Positions 40,849 to 53,299 of a stretch of 64,000 nt of DNA are shown one piece after another. The stretch is from Branchiostoma floridae (taxonomy: Eukaryota; Chordata; Leptocardii; Amphioxiformes; Branchiostomatidae). The stretch covers positions 1,795,186-1,859,185 of the forward strand of contig NC_049984.1 of the NCBI RefSeq assembly GCF_000003815.2, in the 5' to 3' direction. A program made the translations under genes and the position numbers. Numbering within the stretch: position 1 is the stretch's first letter; each line of letters opens with the position of its first letter. The notes under the pieces were generated by a model. It had not been told where the DNA came from, did no database searches, and saw only the letters and a list, made by a program, of their open reading frames with translations.

Positions 40849-43800
40849 TTAACTTGCCTTTATATAGCTGTAAATAGAGTCAGAACCGTACTCTTGATAG
40901 TGAGGCTGCTTATTGTACTCCTCAGAATCAAACATACTGATTCTGAGTTCCTCAAAGTTTGCAGGTTTATTACACATTAGCTGGTCGATTATCTCCTGAT
41001 GACCCTCTGATTCAGAGAACATGCCATCAATCGTCAATATCTCCAAGGTTCTGTTCCCCTGTATCGCCAAACATAGGTCGGAAAGAGACTGTCTACTACA
41101 AATTCCCTTATATGTTGTATAAGAAGTCTTAAACAAGCTGTATAAAAAATGAGTACGCATCGCAATTTTCCAGGTAAGCCGTAGCCTTTTAAGCGTTTTG
41201 TTTGTAGACAGACATGCCGTAAGCGTTTGTACCATTGTCTCGACATCAAGTGCCACAAGCCTGACGGACGTATCAGCTGGCGAATCGAAACACACCCCAT
41301 CCCCGAAACACTCGATGTTCACCGGATGTTCTAGCTCCACGACCTCGAGTGCTGCATGCTCAGAGATACTTGTTAGGGTTGCTGTCAGGTTACCAAACCC
41401 TCTTGGTTCTTCTGACCAAATCCACTGATCTATCTTCAGCCTTGCGGACCTGAGACAACTCTGTCTTGTAAGCAAGACTGAGAACAGTGAGTCGTAATGT
41501 GAGAAGTCTGGGCCCACGTTTCTCCCTATGTTGATGTTGACATGTTGTAAGCTCTGTATTTCTGATAATTCCTCCAACATGGTTTCCACTGGCACAGAAT
41601 CAAAGTCGTCAGTGTTTCCGAAATCTATGTGCACACTTTCTGTCCCACGTCGTGGTATGAATGTACGAAACGGGGAGTACCTGTGTCGGTCTGATGACAT
41701 GTACGGCATCCCCCCCATCAAAGTTTCGGGCTGAAGTATTGTCACACAACTGATTGTATCACAATCTGATAATGCGTCTTCTAACATATCGACTTGACGT
41801 TGTTGCAAATTGTTATATTTCACATACTCGTTGTTAACCGTGAGTTGCTGTATCAACCTTGGATCATGGTTCACAGCCAATGTGCTCTGGCATCTGATTA
41901 CTTGTATCAAACCTCCAATCCACTCAGCAAGATCTTGCACATCAAAGATATCATTATCTCCATACTTCCTCAAGTCGTTAGTTATGTGCTGTGGCAAACA
42001 AGGTGTCACAATCTCCGCCATTCTACAGTCTGCCCTACCATCTTCACAAGCTCTACCAAGAAACATGATACAGATAAAGGACAAAAGATCCTTGTCCTCC
42101 CCTTTACTCCATCTTTCCTAAGTTCCTCTGCAAACATTTCAAACAGCGGGCCTGAACTGTCACCCAGCATCGCAAGCAACATGTTTTGAACCTCTCTGTA
42201 CCTCTCACGGTTTGCTGACATCAGTTTCATGTCAACATTACTTGATGTAGAATTTGTCATCCCAAACACACTACGAAGACATTCTTTACCCTCTTTACTC
42301 TCCCTTTTGACTAACTCACGGATGTACCAGGCAGCCAAGTATTCCTGAAATGTTTTATGCAAGAAAGCACAGAAGCAGGTGCGTTTGATTCTGGAGAAAG
42401 AGTAATCTCTTGTCAGTAAGCCGATAGCCAACATGTCATCGGCATTCTGTCCATACTTCTCTTTGATATCATCTATGTTAAACTGAAGCCGATCCTGCTC
42501 TAGTCCCTCCCAGGACAGTTTCCCCAGGCATTTCAATGCTTCTTCTATGTTTGGGGGAATTTTATTCCTTTCTAATGGAATGTCTTTCTTTGCACAGTAT
42601 CGCTTGGCAACTGAATATACAATCATTTCATACAATTCAGCTCTGCTGGAAGGCAACTTCCCCTCATTGTCTTCCCAGACAATACATACCAGTACATTGT
42701 TGAGGGGATTAACAATTATTCTCGACAAATTTGGGTTACATTCAAGCTGTTTCACTACCTTTATGGCAGATTCAGGTGTCTCATTGAAGTATTTCTCTAT
42801 GAATTGAACAGAATTCTCTCTGGTGTAGCCAACGATTTTGTAAAACTCGTGACATTTCTCCAGGTCTTTGACACAGTGGTACGGCCTGGAGGTCACCAGG
42901 ACATGACAGTTTCGGAGGATTTTACCTTGAATCAAGGCCACCACATCTGTGACTTCCTTAGCTGTCTGACTGAGCTCATCTAGACCGTCCAGGATGAAGA
43001 GAACATCATCCTGGTTCTCTCGGATGTAGGACCAGAGCTGGTCCGGGGTAATGTTTATATCTTCTGGTAGGAGCTGCTCAATTATCGCGTCTTTAACATT
43101 TCCAGACATGTGTCGCATTTCAAGAAAGAAAACAGTCTTGAAAATATCTAGTTTCCCAGTTGACCAATCATGAGCCAGTTTCTGACAAGAGCACGACTTC
43201 CCAATACCGGGATCCCCCTCTACCCTTATCCTTCTAACAGCCCCCCTGGTATGAACATTCTTAGCTTTAGCTTGGTTCGTCTTGAAAATATCTTCTAAGC
43301 TTACAATAGTACAAGTGTCATGGAAGTACCCCCAATTGCCCCTACGTTGATGTCGCAGGTTGGTGTAGACTTCTCCCAATGGCAAGTTGAGGTCTTCACA
43401 CCACGGAAGAGGCCGCACGCTCGCATACTCTGTGACATACAGGTCTTTGAGACTGTTGATGACGTCATCAACTGTACATAGCGGTCCTGTAATGCATAAC
43501 AAAGGTTTTCGCGCACTGAACATTTGTGTATTCTTTCACGGTTCAGTAGATATACGATTAATACCCATGTCCATGTTTTGACAAGATCGCCATTTCATTA
43601 TGACAGTTGATGTTTTAAAGTAGACTCTGTCAAAACAAGAAATTAGTTTATTTGTGGTATGTGTGGTATTTGCTTCGTGGTGGGCACAGGCAAGGATAAC
43701 TTCTGCTTATCTAGAGGTCAAAAAAACTTTTTTTTGATCCTGCACAAGTCGGATGGATGCTATCCACTTCTCTATAGAAGTAAATAAGGGGAATGTTAAA

Positions 43801-43995
43801 CATACTCTGCTGAACTTTGCAACTTCTACACTGAATAACATGTTGTTTTCAATTATCATAACATTCACATAGACGTGAGACTATTTATCAATGATTTTTT
43901 TCTTCAATTGACATTTGTTTATTGGTATATTTGTACTCTTTTGTACATATCTGTATGTATGTATGTGTGTTTGAGTGTGTATGACCTGTATGTGT

Positions 43996-44035
<40 letters not shown>

Positions 44036-44768
44036 ATATCTGCCACAAACCTGCTGTCCGAGCCACGCCATGTCCATGACTCAATGTAGAGAGCCGCTGT
44101 GCGATCTCAGCAGCGATGTTTGGCAGCTCATTAGTAACATCATCTCTCTGCACACGTCTTGCACTCATCTGTTTTAATGTAGGGGAATACCTTCCGACAG
44201 ACTCACTGAAGGCCTTGAACTTGTCCTCGTTGGCATCAACCCAAATGGGGAATATGTGTTTGTTGTTTTTCAGACATGTTTCATACTCAAGTCTAGGCCA
44301 GTAGGATTTGTTAAGGAATGATGAGCTAACGGCAATGACAGCAACCTCTAAACTTTCACTCGATAAGGTCGACATTATTCTGTCCCTGATGACGTCACCA
44401 GGTTTGATGGAAACGTCATCAAAGAAGATGTCTTTTTCAGCCAACCCTTGTTGCTGCAGGTTGCCGACCAACGGGCGGACAAATGAGTCTTTGTCTTCCC
44501 CTGCATGAATAACGAATACTCGTGGTTCTGAAAAGAGAGGAATGCTTAGCGTCAAAGACATGTATTTGAGTTAACAGCAGAAAAAAAATGTTCTATTCTA
44601 TATCCCCTTATAGTATTTGCCAATAACATTCACAAAACATAAAAAGGTAATCTCTTTGATGCAACATCTACTGGACTAATATTACCTTTTAGCAGTTAAG
44701 GCTTTCAAAAAGAAATTAATACCATTTTGTTCAATGCCTGCAGGGATAACTTGCTGGTCTTGATGCAT
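40849..44768 (-). CDS. TIR-NACHT receptor (NLR-like), with a 1-nt frameshift
   Basis: Exons on the - strand: 44829-44723 (ATG at 44768, 15 codons plus 1 nt, after about 60 nt of UTR), 44527-44051 (TIR), 43486 onward (NACHT and C-terminal region). TIR: RVFVIHAGEDKD, then SIKPGDVI and SYWPRLEYETCL; the Glu in WPRLE falls where NADase TIRs carry their catalytic Glu (inference). NACHT: Walker A GDPGIGKS, Walker B LFILDGLDEL. The frame shifts near 42107: relative to the paralogue at 48772-52616 one A is missing in CCTTTACTCC (the intact gene has CCTTTACATCC). As written, translation stops at 42006 after 667 residues. The conserved LRR-like C-terminal region continues in another frame to 40849. It is either a recent pseudogene, a truncated functional form, or a sequencing error. 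A candidate 5' UTR exon donor lies at 46074. Intracellular innate sensing is the expected role. Confidence 0.85.
43989..44033. repeat. (TG)n microsatellite just after the TIR exon donor
   Basis: Starts about 20 bp downstream of the donor at 44050 on the - strand, where it reads (CA)n. Intronic CA repeats next to donors can affect splicing. Confidence 0.9.
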
Positions 44769-46410
44769 TATTGAAAGATGCAGATAGCGGTGCTCCAAAG
44801 CCCCTCAAAACAGTTCGCAAGCGTCGGTCCTGTGGTAAGAAAAAGAGAAAGGGTGACATGAATGAAAAGAAAACAGATTCTTGGCAATATTCTAGAGATA
44901 TCGATTCACACCAGTTCACCAATTTTTGGCTCAGTTGCTCGTACTCGGCATCACCTGACTCTGACGTTGACCTTTGAAACGTTTAAGCACTACTTTTAAC
45001 ATATAACAACGTTATGACTTTGTATTCTACAAATGGAATAAGTTTCGGCTTCACACTTATTTCAATATAGCAATGAGTCCCTTTTTCTTTGCTGATTTCG
45101 TCAGTTAAAACAAGCTTTTTTTAACGACCTTGACCGTTGCCATGTACTGTATTTAGAGTATTGATAAGGTTAGGCCTTATGGTTGGTGGGGATTACATAG
45201 ATTAGCTGGACAGGTGAGCCCTGATTCCCTACTGAGAGTAGCCCATTGTCATCTTACATGACCTCAGAGGTTCTATTGGACGTTAATCAGACAGTCGAGA
45301 CAGTTGAGTGCCTAATAAGTATGTATAATCTATGACGTATTCTACGAAATGACGTGCTTTTATCTTCTTCATCTCGTATAGCATGTACAGGTGCAATACA
45401 CTCTGAATAGACCCGTGCCTCAATTGACCCGTGCGCTTGTTGAAACGGACATGGCACTATTTGCATTCGAAAAATGTGGGGGTTACCCACGAATGAGATC
45501 TTAGGGGTCAACACACCTTTCTTCAAAATGGCGGACCTGGTTAGGAAACCGGAAGTATATTTACGTGAGAGCTACAAAACGTTTACTTGAAATATATGGA
45601 GATTTAGTGGTTCCAACAGGAAGAATGTAAGTCTAGAGCAGTCACCACGCGCACACAAAACAAGTGTATGTAGCTTTTAGATTCGCCAGCCAAAAAAACT
45701 AGAATCATTTCACCAGGTGACATCCCTTGCCGTGATCGACATGACAAAATTGCAAAAGGTAACGTTACAACGTTAAGTGCTGCGTAGTCCCTCACTTGTC
45801 CAAGGTTGAAGACAAAATAAGGAACAGGCCTGGAGCCTTCAGACGTCTAACACATACCGTTCACTCATGACACCCTTCCTGTTCTACACATGAATATTAG
45901 ACTTCTCCCGTTGGGGTTTACGTCTAAAACGGCACGACAAGAATTTTTGAAGCAACGACTCACTCGGGGAGGGTTCCGGACTGTATTGTTCAGAAGAACG
46001 ACTTTCCTTGCTAGATACAACTACGTATTGAGTATCTTTTCGACAAGTTTTTCGACACGTCAATAGAACTTACCCTGGTTCTCTAAATGGAGTCTGGTTT
46101 TAACAGGAAGGTTAAAAACAAGTTCCCCTCGTCTACGTCACCCTCGGTGTTGAAATGGTGGGTGTTCGAAGTAGGGTGTTTACATTGCACAGTACAAAGG
46201 GATCACGTGATGCACTTGGAGGGACCTACTGCTCATTGAATTTTGATTGGTAGAGAGAAAATCTGGCAATAGCATCTTCAATCTATGTACAGATTGGTTT
46301 TGTATGTGTGCCTGTATGTGTGTGTGTTTGTGCGCCTGTGTGTGTCTGAGTGTGTGTTTGCGCGCTTGTGTATGTGTGTGTTTGTGTGTGTGTATGTATA
46401 TGTATGTATG

Positions 46411-46880
46411 TGGATAGGCCATGACTGGCCCCTCGCGTAGGGTAATACGCCCCTTACGAGGTGATATACCCTTATTTGGCAGAGTACAAGACGGTGATGC
46501 TCCACGTCTCCCGTCCGGGTGAATGTTCCAACATGTCACTCACCATATGGCTGATACGAGACAGAGGTTCGCCAGGCTGATACGGTATGGAGGTTCGGGT
46601 GATTTGAAGTGAATCAACAACTCCAGACAGAAGGGTTTGCTCCGACCACACCGCACCATCGCACATGTGGGGGTTCTTTAACGTGCATGGGGTGTGACTC
46701 TCCCCATACACGGGACCTCCATTTAACGTCCTATCCGAGGGACGACTCATTTTTCACTTGAGTAAAGTGAGGAAAGTCGTGTAAAGTGCCTTTCCCAAGG
46801 GCACAAGACCGGCAACACGGCAGGCGGATTCGAACCGGCGACCTCTCGGTCACACACTACCACTGTGCTACGCGGCCCCA
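46411..46880 (-). mobile_element. tRNA-derived SINE with intact pol III boxes
   Basis: On the - strand starts GGGGCCGCGTAGCACAGTGG (A box TAGCACAGTGG), then B box GGTTCGAATCC. The body has CCTTGGGAAAGGCACTTTAC, GACTTTCCTCACTTTACTCA and CACGTTAAAGAACCC, and the tail is (CATA)n. It is inserted in a TG-rich microsatellite whose two halves are at 46305-46410 and 46880-46975. Confidence 0.8.
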
Positions 46881-47324
46881 CGTGTGTGTATGTACGTGTG
46901 TGTTAATTTGCGCGTGTGTATATATGTGTGTGTGCGCGCGCGTGTGTATTTGTATGTATGCGTATGTGCGTGTGTGACCTGGCCGGGATTCAAATTTGAT
47001 TACGACTGTTTTTCAGCATAGCACTACTCATTATATAACATGACCTAGCTGGTGTACTATATATAAGTTGTATTACATTTATATGGAACGAGTGAAGCCA
47101 GCTGCGTGTTGTCACTGCGTCTCAGGTGATCGATACACCGACCGGTACAACAGTCATGTCTTAAAAAGTATAGGTCAAAGGTATATGTCCTATAGCAGTG
47201 CTGCTGCACGTAGGGCAGCAAGACCCCTTGATGTTTACAAAGCAACATAATGTTTACCGTGTAGGGTCTCTGGGCCCCATGCCAAAATGAGTGATGTATT
47301 TGGGTAGCACACGCCGGGGTATGT

Positions 47325-47410
47325 TATGATTTGCTATGTTATGTTACGTACTTATGACATGGTATGTTATATTATGCCATATTATGTTCTTATGTTATGT
47401 CATATCACAT
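47325..47410. repeat. ATGTTAT-rich simple repeat
   Basis: Irregular iterations of TATGTTATG / ATTATG. Confidence 0.7.
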
Positions 47411-47454
47411 TTTGCAAACACCAACATTAATCACTTAACATAAATGCTCCTTTC

Positions 47455-48480
47455 AATTGTTTAATGATTCGTGAAAAACGACAAATATGTGTTATTCAAG
47501 CATCGTGACATCTAATGATAGTGGCACCCTTCAGAGCACGCGCAGAACATCTCATTTATATATTTTTACCTTCCAGTGGTAACAAATTCTGACAATATGC
47601 ACAAAACTGACTACTCTGTATAAATGACCTCTGTACAATTCATTACAGTACATATATTGACATTCGAGCCATAAAGACATTTAATATGTATACAACAACG
47701 GTCATGTGATTGTAATATCTCTTTCTTTTGCTTAAACAATCATGTAAATAGAAAATCTGAAAAGCTACATTATATATAGTAGGTAAAATGAAATTTTATA
47801 AATTCAACATTCTCTAACCTAACACCTTTGGTTTTTGTGACGGATGAAATACATGCTTATGGTCGACATCACAAAAGGTACATGACGCAATCATACACGA
47901 CCTCACACCAAATACAATAATATCATAAAAAAGTATATAACGATAACAGAATAGACTGGTTTATTATTGAGGCTTGATTGCGAGATCCAAAATGCAAATA
48001 AGTTCTGAACATACAATACAAGATAAAATACAGCAGCCAAATAACAATACATAGTAAAGTAAGATGATCAAAACATGATAGTAAAACTTATAAACTGTTG
48101 TAAAAGAGTTTGAAAATATAAATACAAGTAAAATACACACAATTAAACTACAATTGCTTTAAAGGTGACATTCTTCACATTTGGCGGATAGATGCTTACA
48201 ATGTTCGTCCCATTTACATTTAGACGTCGGCATACATACATACATTAATATTCTTGTGTTACACTTATAACGTTATCTTCGGTGAACTGTGAAACGTTAT
48301 ACAATCCTACCCTATAAAACTTAAATGTATATATTGTCAGTGTTCACAGCAATCATCAAAGTCATGAGTGGTGAGGGGAGGTTCAAATGGTAGCAAATGG
48401 TCTTGCTCTTGTCAAATGTTCTGCCGGTTTCCATTTCAAACTTCACAACTAGATGATACCACAGAGTTTAATCTTGCGTG
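47455..48480 (-). repeat. 3' flank of NLR unit 2 (duplicated segment)
   Basis: Blocks TTTAATGATTCGTGAAAAA, GTGGCACCCTTCAGAGCA, CATTTATATATTTTTACCTT, CCAGTGGTAACAAATT, GACATTCGAGCCATAAAGAC and TCCATTTCAAACTTC match 40015-40750 and 55390-56370 in order. Confidence 0.65.
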
Positions 48481-48771
48481 AAACTATGCTGTTGCCTCAT
48501 CTTCATATTTCCGATTATGACTTTTCCTATCCTTCATAGTCACTACACTTTCCAGCCACAGTTCTGGTGTATGACTGATTTAAATATCGATCTTTTATCT
48601 AACTATGCTTACTGATGCGACAGGGGCACAGATTCGCTTGCTGCTTATTGACTACAATTTTGACACCCAGACGAAACTTTGCGCAGTGGATGCTGCAGTC
48701 GCTATGGAAATTTGGTAGTAGAGGTGTGCCAAGGCTATCTCCCAAAGGGCGCACTTTTGGCGAACTTTTGG

Positions 48772-51700
48772 TTATGGTGATTCGAGTTCCTCACCACTGC
48801 AACTAGAGTCACTACAACTATTGGAACTGTCCGTAGAGATGCATTGAGCGTACTGTTTAGATTTAAACATGGTGATTCTGAGTTCCTCAAAGTTTGCAGG
48901 TTTATTACGCATTAGCTGGTCGATTATCTCCTGATGACCCTTTGATTCGGAGAACATCCCATCAATCGTCAATGTCTCCAAGGTTCTGTTCCCCTGTATC
49001 GCCAAACATAGGTCGGAAAGAGCCTGACTGCTACAGATTCCTTTGTATATTGTAAAAGAGAAGATGTTCAAGAAGACACCAGAACGGTCAAGGAGTTTAC
49101 AGGTAAGTCGTAGTCTTATTAGCAATTTGTTCTTAGTTATACATTCCGTAAGATTGTTAACCATTGAGTCGACATCAGATGTGACAAGCCTGTTGCATTT
49201 ATCAGCTGGCGAATCCCAATACTCGTCGTTCACTGGGTGTTCTAGTTCTACGACCCTCAGTGCTGCATGCTCAGAGATACTTTGTAGAGTTGCTCCTAGA
49301 TTACCGAACCCTCTTGTTTCTTTTGAACTACGTACACGACCCCACCGACCAAGCTTCACGCTTAGGGACCCGAGAAAACTATACTTCACAATCATGTCAG
49401 CCAACAGTGAGTCGTAATGTGAGAAGTCTGGACCACCGTTACGCCTTATTCTGATGCTGACATGTTTTAGTTGTTTTTTTAACAGTTCATCGACAGTTTT
49501 TCGAAAGCCAGAGTTATCAGTAGACGTGATATCTATATGCAAACGTTCTGTCCCACGCCGAGGTATGAGCATAAGACATCTCAAAACCAAACTAACCTCT
49601 AACAATAATACACAAGTAATTGTATCGCAATCTGATAATAAAGCTTCTAACATTTCAAAATGCTGTCGATCGCGAAGAAATAGACGTTCACAGTCTAATG
49701 TGAGATATCGTATCGACCAGGGATTGTGGGCCAACGTCCTTTGACATTTGATCACTTGTATCAAACCGTCAATCCACTCAACACCATCTATTGTGAAAGG
49801 ATGAACGACACCACGTTTGGGCACGTCGTTACGTATGTGCTGGGACAAACAAGGCACCACAGACTCTGCCAGTTCACACCCCATTCTACCAGCTCCACAA
49901 GCTCTACCAAGAAAAGCGATACAGATGAAGGACAAAAGATCCTTGCCCTCCCCTTTACATCCATCTTTACTAAGTTCCTCTGCAAACATTTCAAACAACA
50001 GGCCTGAACTGTCACCTAGGATTGACAGCACCATGTTTTGAATCTCCTTATATCTATCACGGTTTATTGCCATCAGTCCCATGTCAACGTTACTAGATGC
50101 AGCCTCTGTCATCCCAAACAAACTACGAAGACATTCTTTACTTTCATCCCTTTTACTTTCCTTTTTGACCATGTCACTGATGTACCAAGCAGCCATGTAT
50201 TCCTGAAATGTTTTATGTAAGAAGGAGCAGAAGCAGGTGCGTTTGATTCTGGAGAAAGAGTTGTCTCTTGTCAGTAAGCCGATAGCCAACATGTCATCGG
50301 CATTGTGTCCATACTTCTCTGTGATATCATTTATGGTGAACTGTAGCTGATCCTGCTCTAGTCCCTCCCAGGACAGTTTCCCCAGACATCGCAATGCTTC
50401 TTCTATGTTTGAAGGGATTTTTGCACCCTCTGATGGAATGTTTTTCTTTGCACAGTACCGTTTGGCAACTGAGTATACCATCATTTGATACAATTCAGCT
50501 AGGCTTGAAGGTAATTTTCCCTCATTGTCTTCCCAGACAATACATATCAGCACATTGTTGAGGGGATTCACTACTAATCTCGACAAATTTTGGTTACGTT
50601 TAAGCTGTTCCACAACTTTTCTAGCAGATTCAGGAGTCTCAGTGAAGTATTTCTCTATGAATTGAACAGAATCATCTTCGCTGTAACCAACGATTTTGTA
50701 AAACTCGTGACATTTCTCCAGGTCTTTGACACAGTGGTACGGCCTGGAGGTCACCAGGACATGGCAGTTCCTGAGGATTTTACCTTGAATCAAGACCACC
50801 ACATCTGTGACTTCCCTAGCTGTCTGACTGAGCTCATCTAAACCGTCTAGAATGAAGAGAACATCATCCTGGTTCTCTTGGATGTAGGACCAGAGCTGGT
50901 CCGGGGTCATGTTTGTATCATCAGGTAGGAGCTGCTCAAATATTGCATCTTTTACTTTTCCAGACATGTGGCGCATTTCTAGAAAGAAGACAGCCATGAA
51001 AATATCCAGTTTCCCAGAGGACCAATCATGAGCCAGTTTCTGACAAGAGCACGACTTCCCAATACCAGGATCCCCCTCTACCCTTATCCTTCTAACATCT
51101 GGTGTACTTTTAGTTTTGCTCCTGTTGTAAATATCTGCTAAGCTTACGATACTACCGGTCTCCTCGAAGCGCCCCTTTCGGTCCTTGCGCTGATGTCGCA
51201 GGTTGGTGTAGACTTCTCCCAAAGGCAGGCTGGGGTCTTCACACCAAGGAAGAGGTCGAACCTTGGCATACTCTGTGGCATACAGGTCTTTGATAGTGTT
51301 GATGACGTCCTCAACACTACTTGGCCCTCCACTTCCGCTGGGCGGTGCTGCTGTACCTACAAGACGTAACAGACGTCAAAATGTGGTATTCCCTCTTGTG
51401 TGTTTTGAGTGTCCCTTCGTTATTGAAAAACCTATGATTGTATTATCTTTATTGTATATTCCTGTCGTATGCAAGCCAATTTAGAGTTAGTACGTTCTCT
51501 TCACGGGAAGAGACCGAGAAAACATACTGAAGCTAAAAGGCTGGTATTTAGGCAAATCTAGACGAGAATCGCAAAACTTGTGTTTCGCTCTCAGAAATCG
51601 TGGTTCTATGTTTACATTCAATACGGATTACATGGTTCAATATATGCACAAGAACGAAGCGTGTATGTACCATTTAAGTTTTCTGCTGTGTGTGTTTCAC

Positions 51701-52616
51701 CAATGTCGATGAGGGCCTGTTGCAGAACCTGTAGAGTAGCTCTCCTTCCCTCCCTGTTTCTCCACCGGTTCAGCACCTCCCTGCACCTGTGATCATTGTC
51801 ACGCTCCGAGCTTCGGATTCCCTTTATTCTGTTCTCCTTGAACCCCAGCTTCCGGGCCAGGTCGTCCCACTTGTGGCTGACTTCACCGATGACGTCATCA
51901 AAGTATTCCTGTACGTCATCTGGAAGAAATATGAATTCATCTCTTTACAAAATGGACATAAAGTGATGAGAGGAATAGGTTTATCTGATGAGACACACCG
52001 ATGACACGGCTACGTTATCCTTGATGTAGCAAAAGTAGCTACTGTCACCTGAAATTAATGTGCAATATTGTAAAGGGTTGTATATATACGGATGTCGGGG
52101 GAGGGGGGGGGGCTTGGCATGCTAGCTAGACTCTATGGATCGATATGTACGGTCATATCAAATTTACCCGTGTGTACATATCTAAGAAAATGGTTAACAT
52201 GGAAACCGATAATGCTTTACCTAATATTGATATTGCATAATAATGCTTTCAAGTTAAAGCAACTATATGGCGAATCATTGAATGACAAATACTCGACGGT
52301 TCTGGAAAGAGAGGAGGCAAAAAAGACACGCAATTGAATTAGGAACAGGTAATTCTATTCTATGTTTTGGTATATATTTACTATGTGTTAAAATTATCTT
52401 TATTGTGTTTAAACTACACGAGTAGAAATTCTTAGGTCAGAATCTTTATAGCATTTCATAAAACCGTAACATATGATCTCTTTGAAGTGATATCTCCTGG
52501 GTTCATATCACCTTAGAACTTTGATACAGTAATTCTATTCCAATAAAAATCTAAGCTTGCAAAATCATACCATTTAGTTCACTGTCTGTGGGAGTGCCAT
52601 GTTGTCCCTTTTGCAT
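48772..52616 (-). CDS. Death-NACHT receptor (NLR-like), intact, 949 aa
   Basis: Exons on the - strand: 52680-52571 (ATG at 52616; MQKGQHGTPTDSELN plus 1 nt), 51919-51701 (Death domain), 51356-48772. Coding lengths 46+219+2585 = 2850 nt. Death-fold exon: SHKWDDLARKLGFKENRIKG, then H-R-C-R-E-V-L-N-R-W-R-N-R-E-G and L-Q-V-L-Q-Q-A-L-I-D-I-G, the six-helix death pattern. Main exon: a VEDVINTIKDLYATEYAKVR lead, Walker A GDPGIGKS, Walker B LFILDGLDEL, NACHT-associated helices (VNPLNNVLICIVWEDNEGKL), then a Leu-rich C-terminal region with degenerate LRR-like units (LSDLCLAIQGNRTLETLTID). Strongly similar to 40849-43486. Expected to act as a cytosolic sensor signalling through homotypic Death contacts. 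A candidate UTR exon donor lies at 54077, a duplicated one at 54730. Confidence 0.93.
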
Positions 52617-53299
52617 TTTTATGTGACACAGACAGTTGTGCTCCAGCGCCCCTCAAAAAACAGCGCGAAATTGCTCGGTCCTGTGGTAACAAAGATAAAG
52701 GAGACTTGGATTACAATAAAATAAATTGTGTGCAATAAAAATTGTAGAGATATCAATTTACTTTCTATGGGTTCACCTTTTGGTCTAGTCCCTTGACACA
52801 TTGTGATTTACCTGATGGTCAATCAAAGATGGCCGAAAGGCACGCTTAGTTCAGTCAAGATTAGAGACGCAAAAAGAGAATCTGATGTTGACTTTTCATA
52901 AGTTCAAGCACTACTTTTCATATACATTGAATCCCCCTCCTGCGCGCGGCTGCAAATTCAAACAGTCGTTTTCTTGTCGCCTCCTTACTCTTTAGGCTGC
53001 ACACTCGCAGTAATACATGATCAGACCTTAACAAATAATCTGTAAAACGAAACAATTTCTTCTCCATCATCTTGAAATTGCCTGTACAGCAATACATTGT
53101 AAATATACCCTTACCAAAACTGACCCGTGTGTTTGCCTACTAGTTATTTGTTTAGATATAATTGGTCAAATTTGTGCTATTAGGATATCCGTCTTTTTTC
53201 AGAGTCTTCTGTTTCCAGCAAAACTATATTTTGAAAGAAAAAAATTACACGCCCCTCAAAATAATGAACCTAGTTACATGACACTATTTGAATTCGGCG

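Noticed and set aside
40849-42084. A separate 411-codon gene downstream of the NACHT frame
   Set aside because: It is the C-terminal part of the TIR-NACHT receptor; the intact paralogue reads the same sequence in one frame, so the break is a 1-nt deletion.
44559-44561. ATG just upstream of the TIR exon as the start codon
   Set aside because: It precedes a strong CTCTCTTTTCAG acceptor, and a leader exon with matching phase and a homologue in the Death-NACHT gene exists at 44723-44768. It remains a possible alternative start.
46820-46880. A tRNA gene on the - strand
   Set aside because: A and B boxes are present but the stems do not form a tRNA by eye, and the body continues into a SINE shared with other copies.
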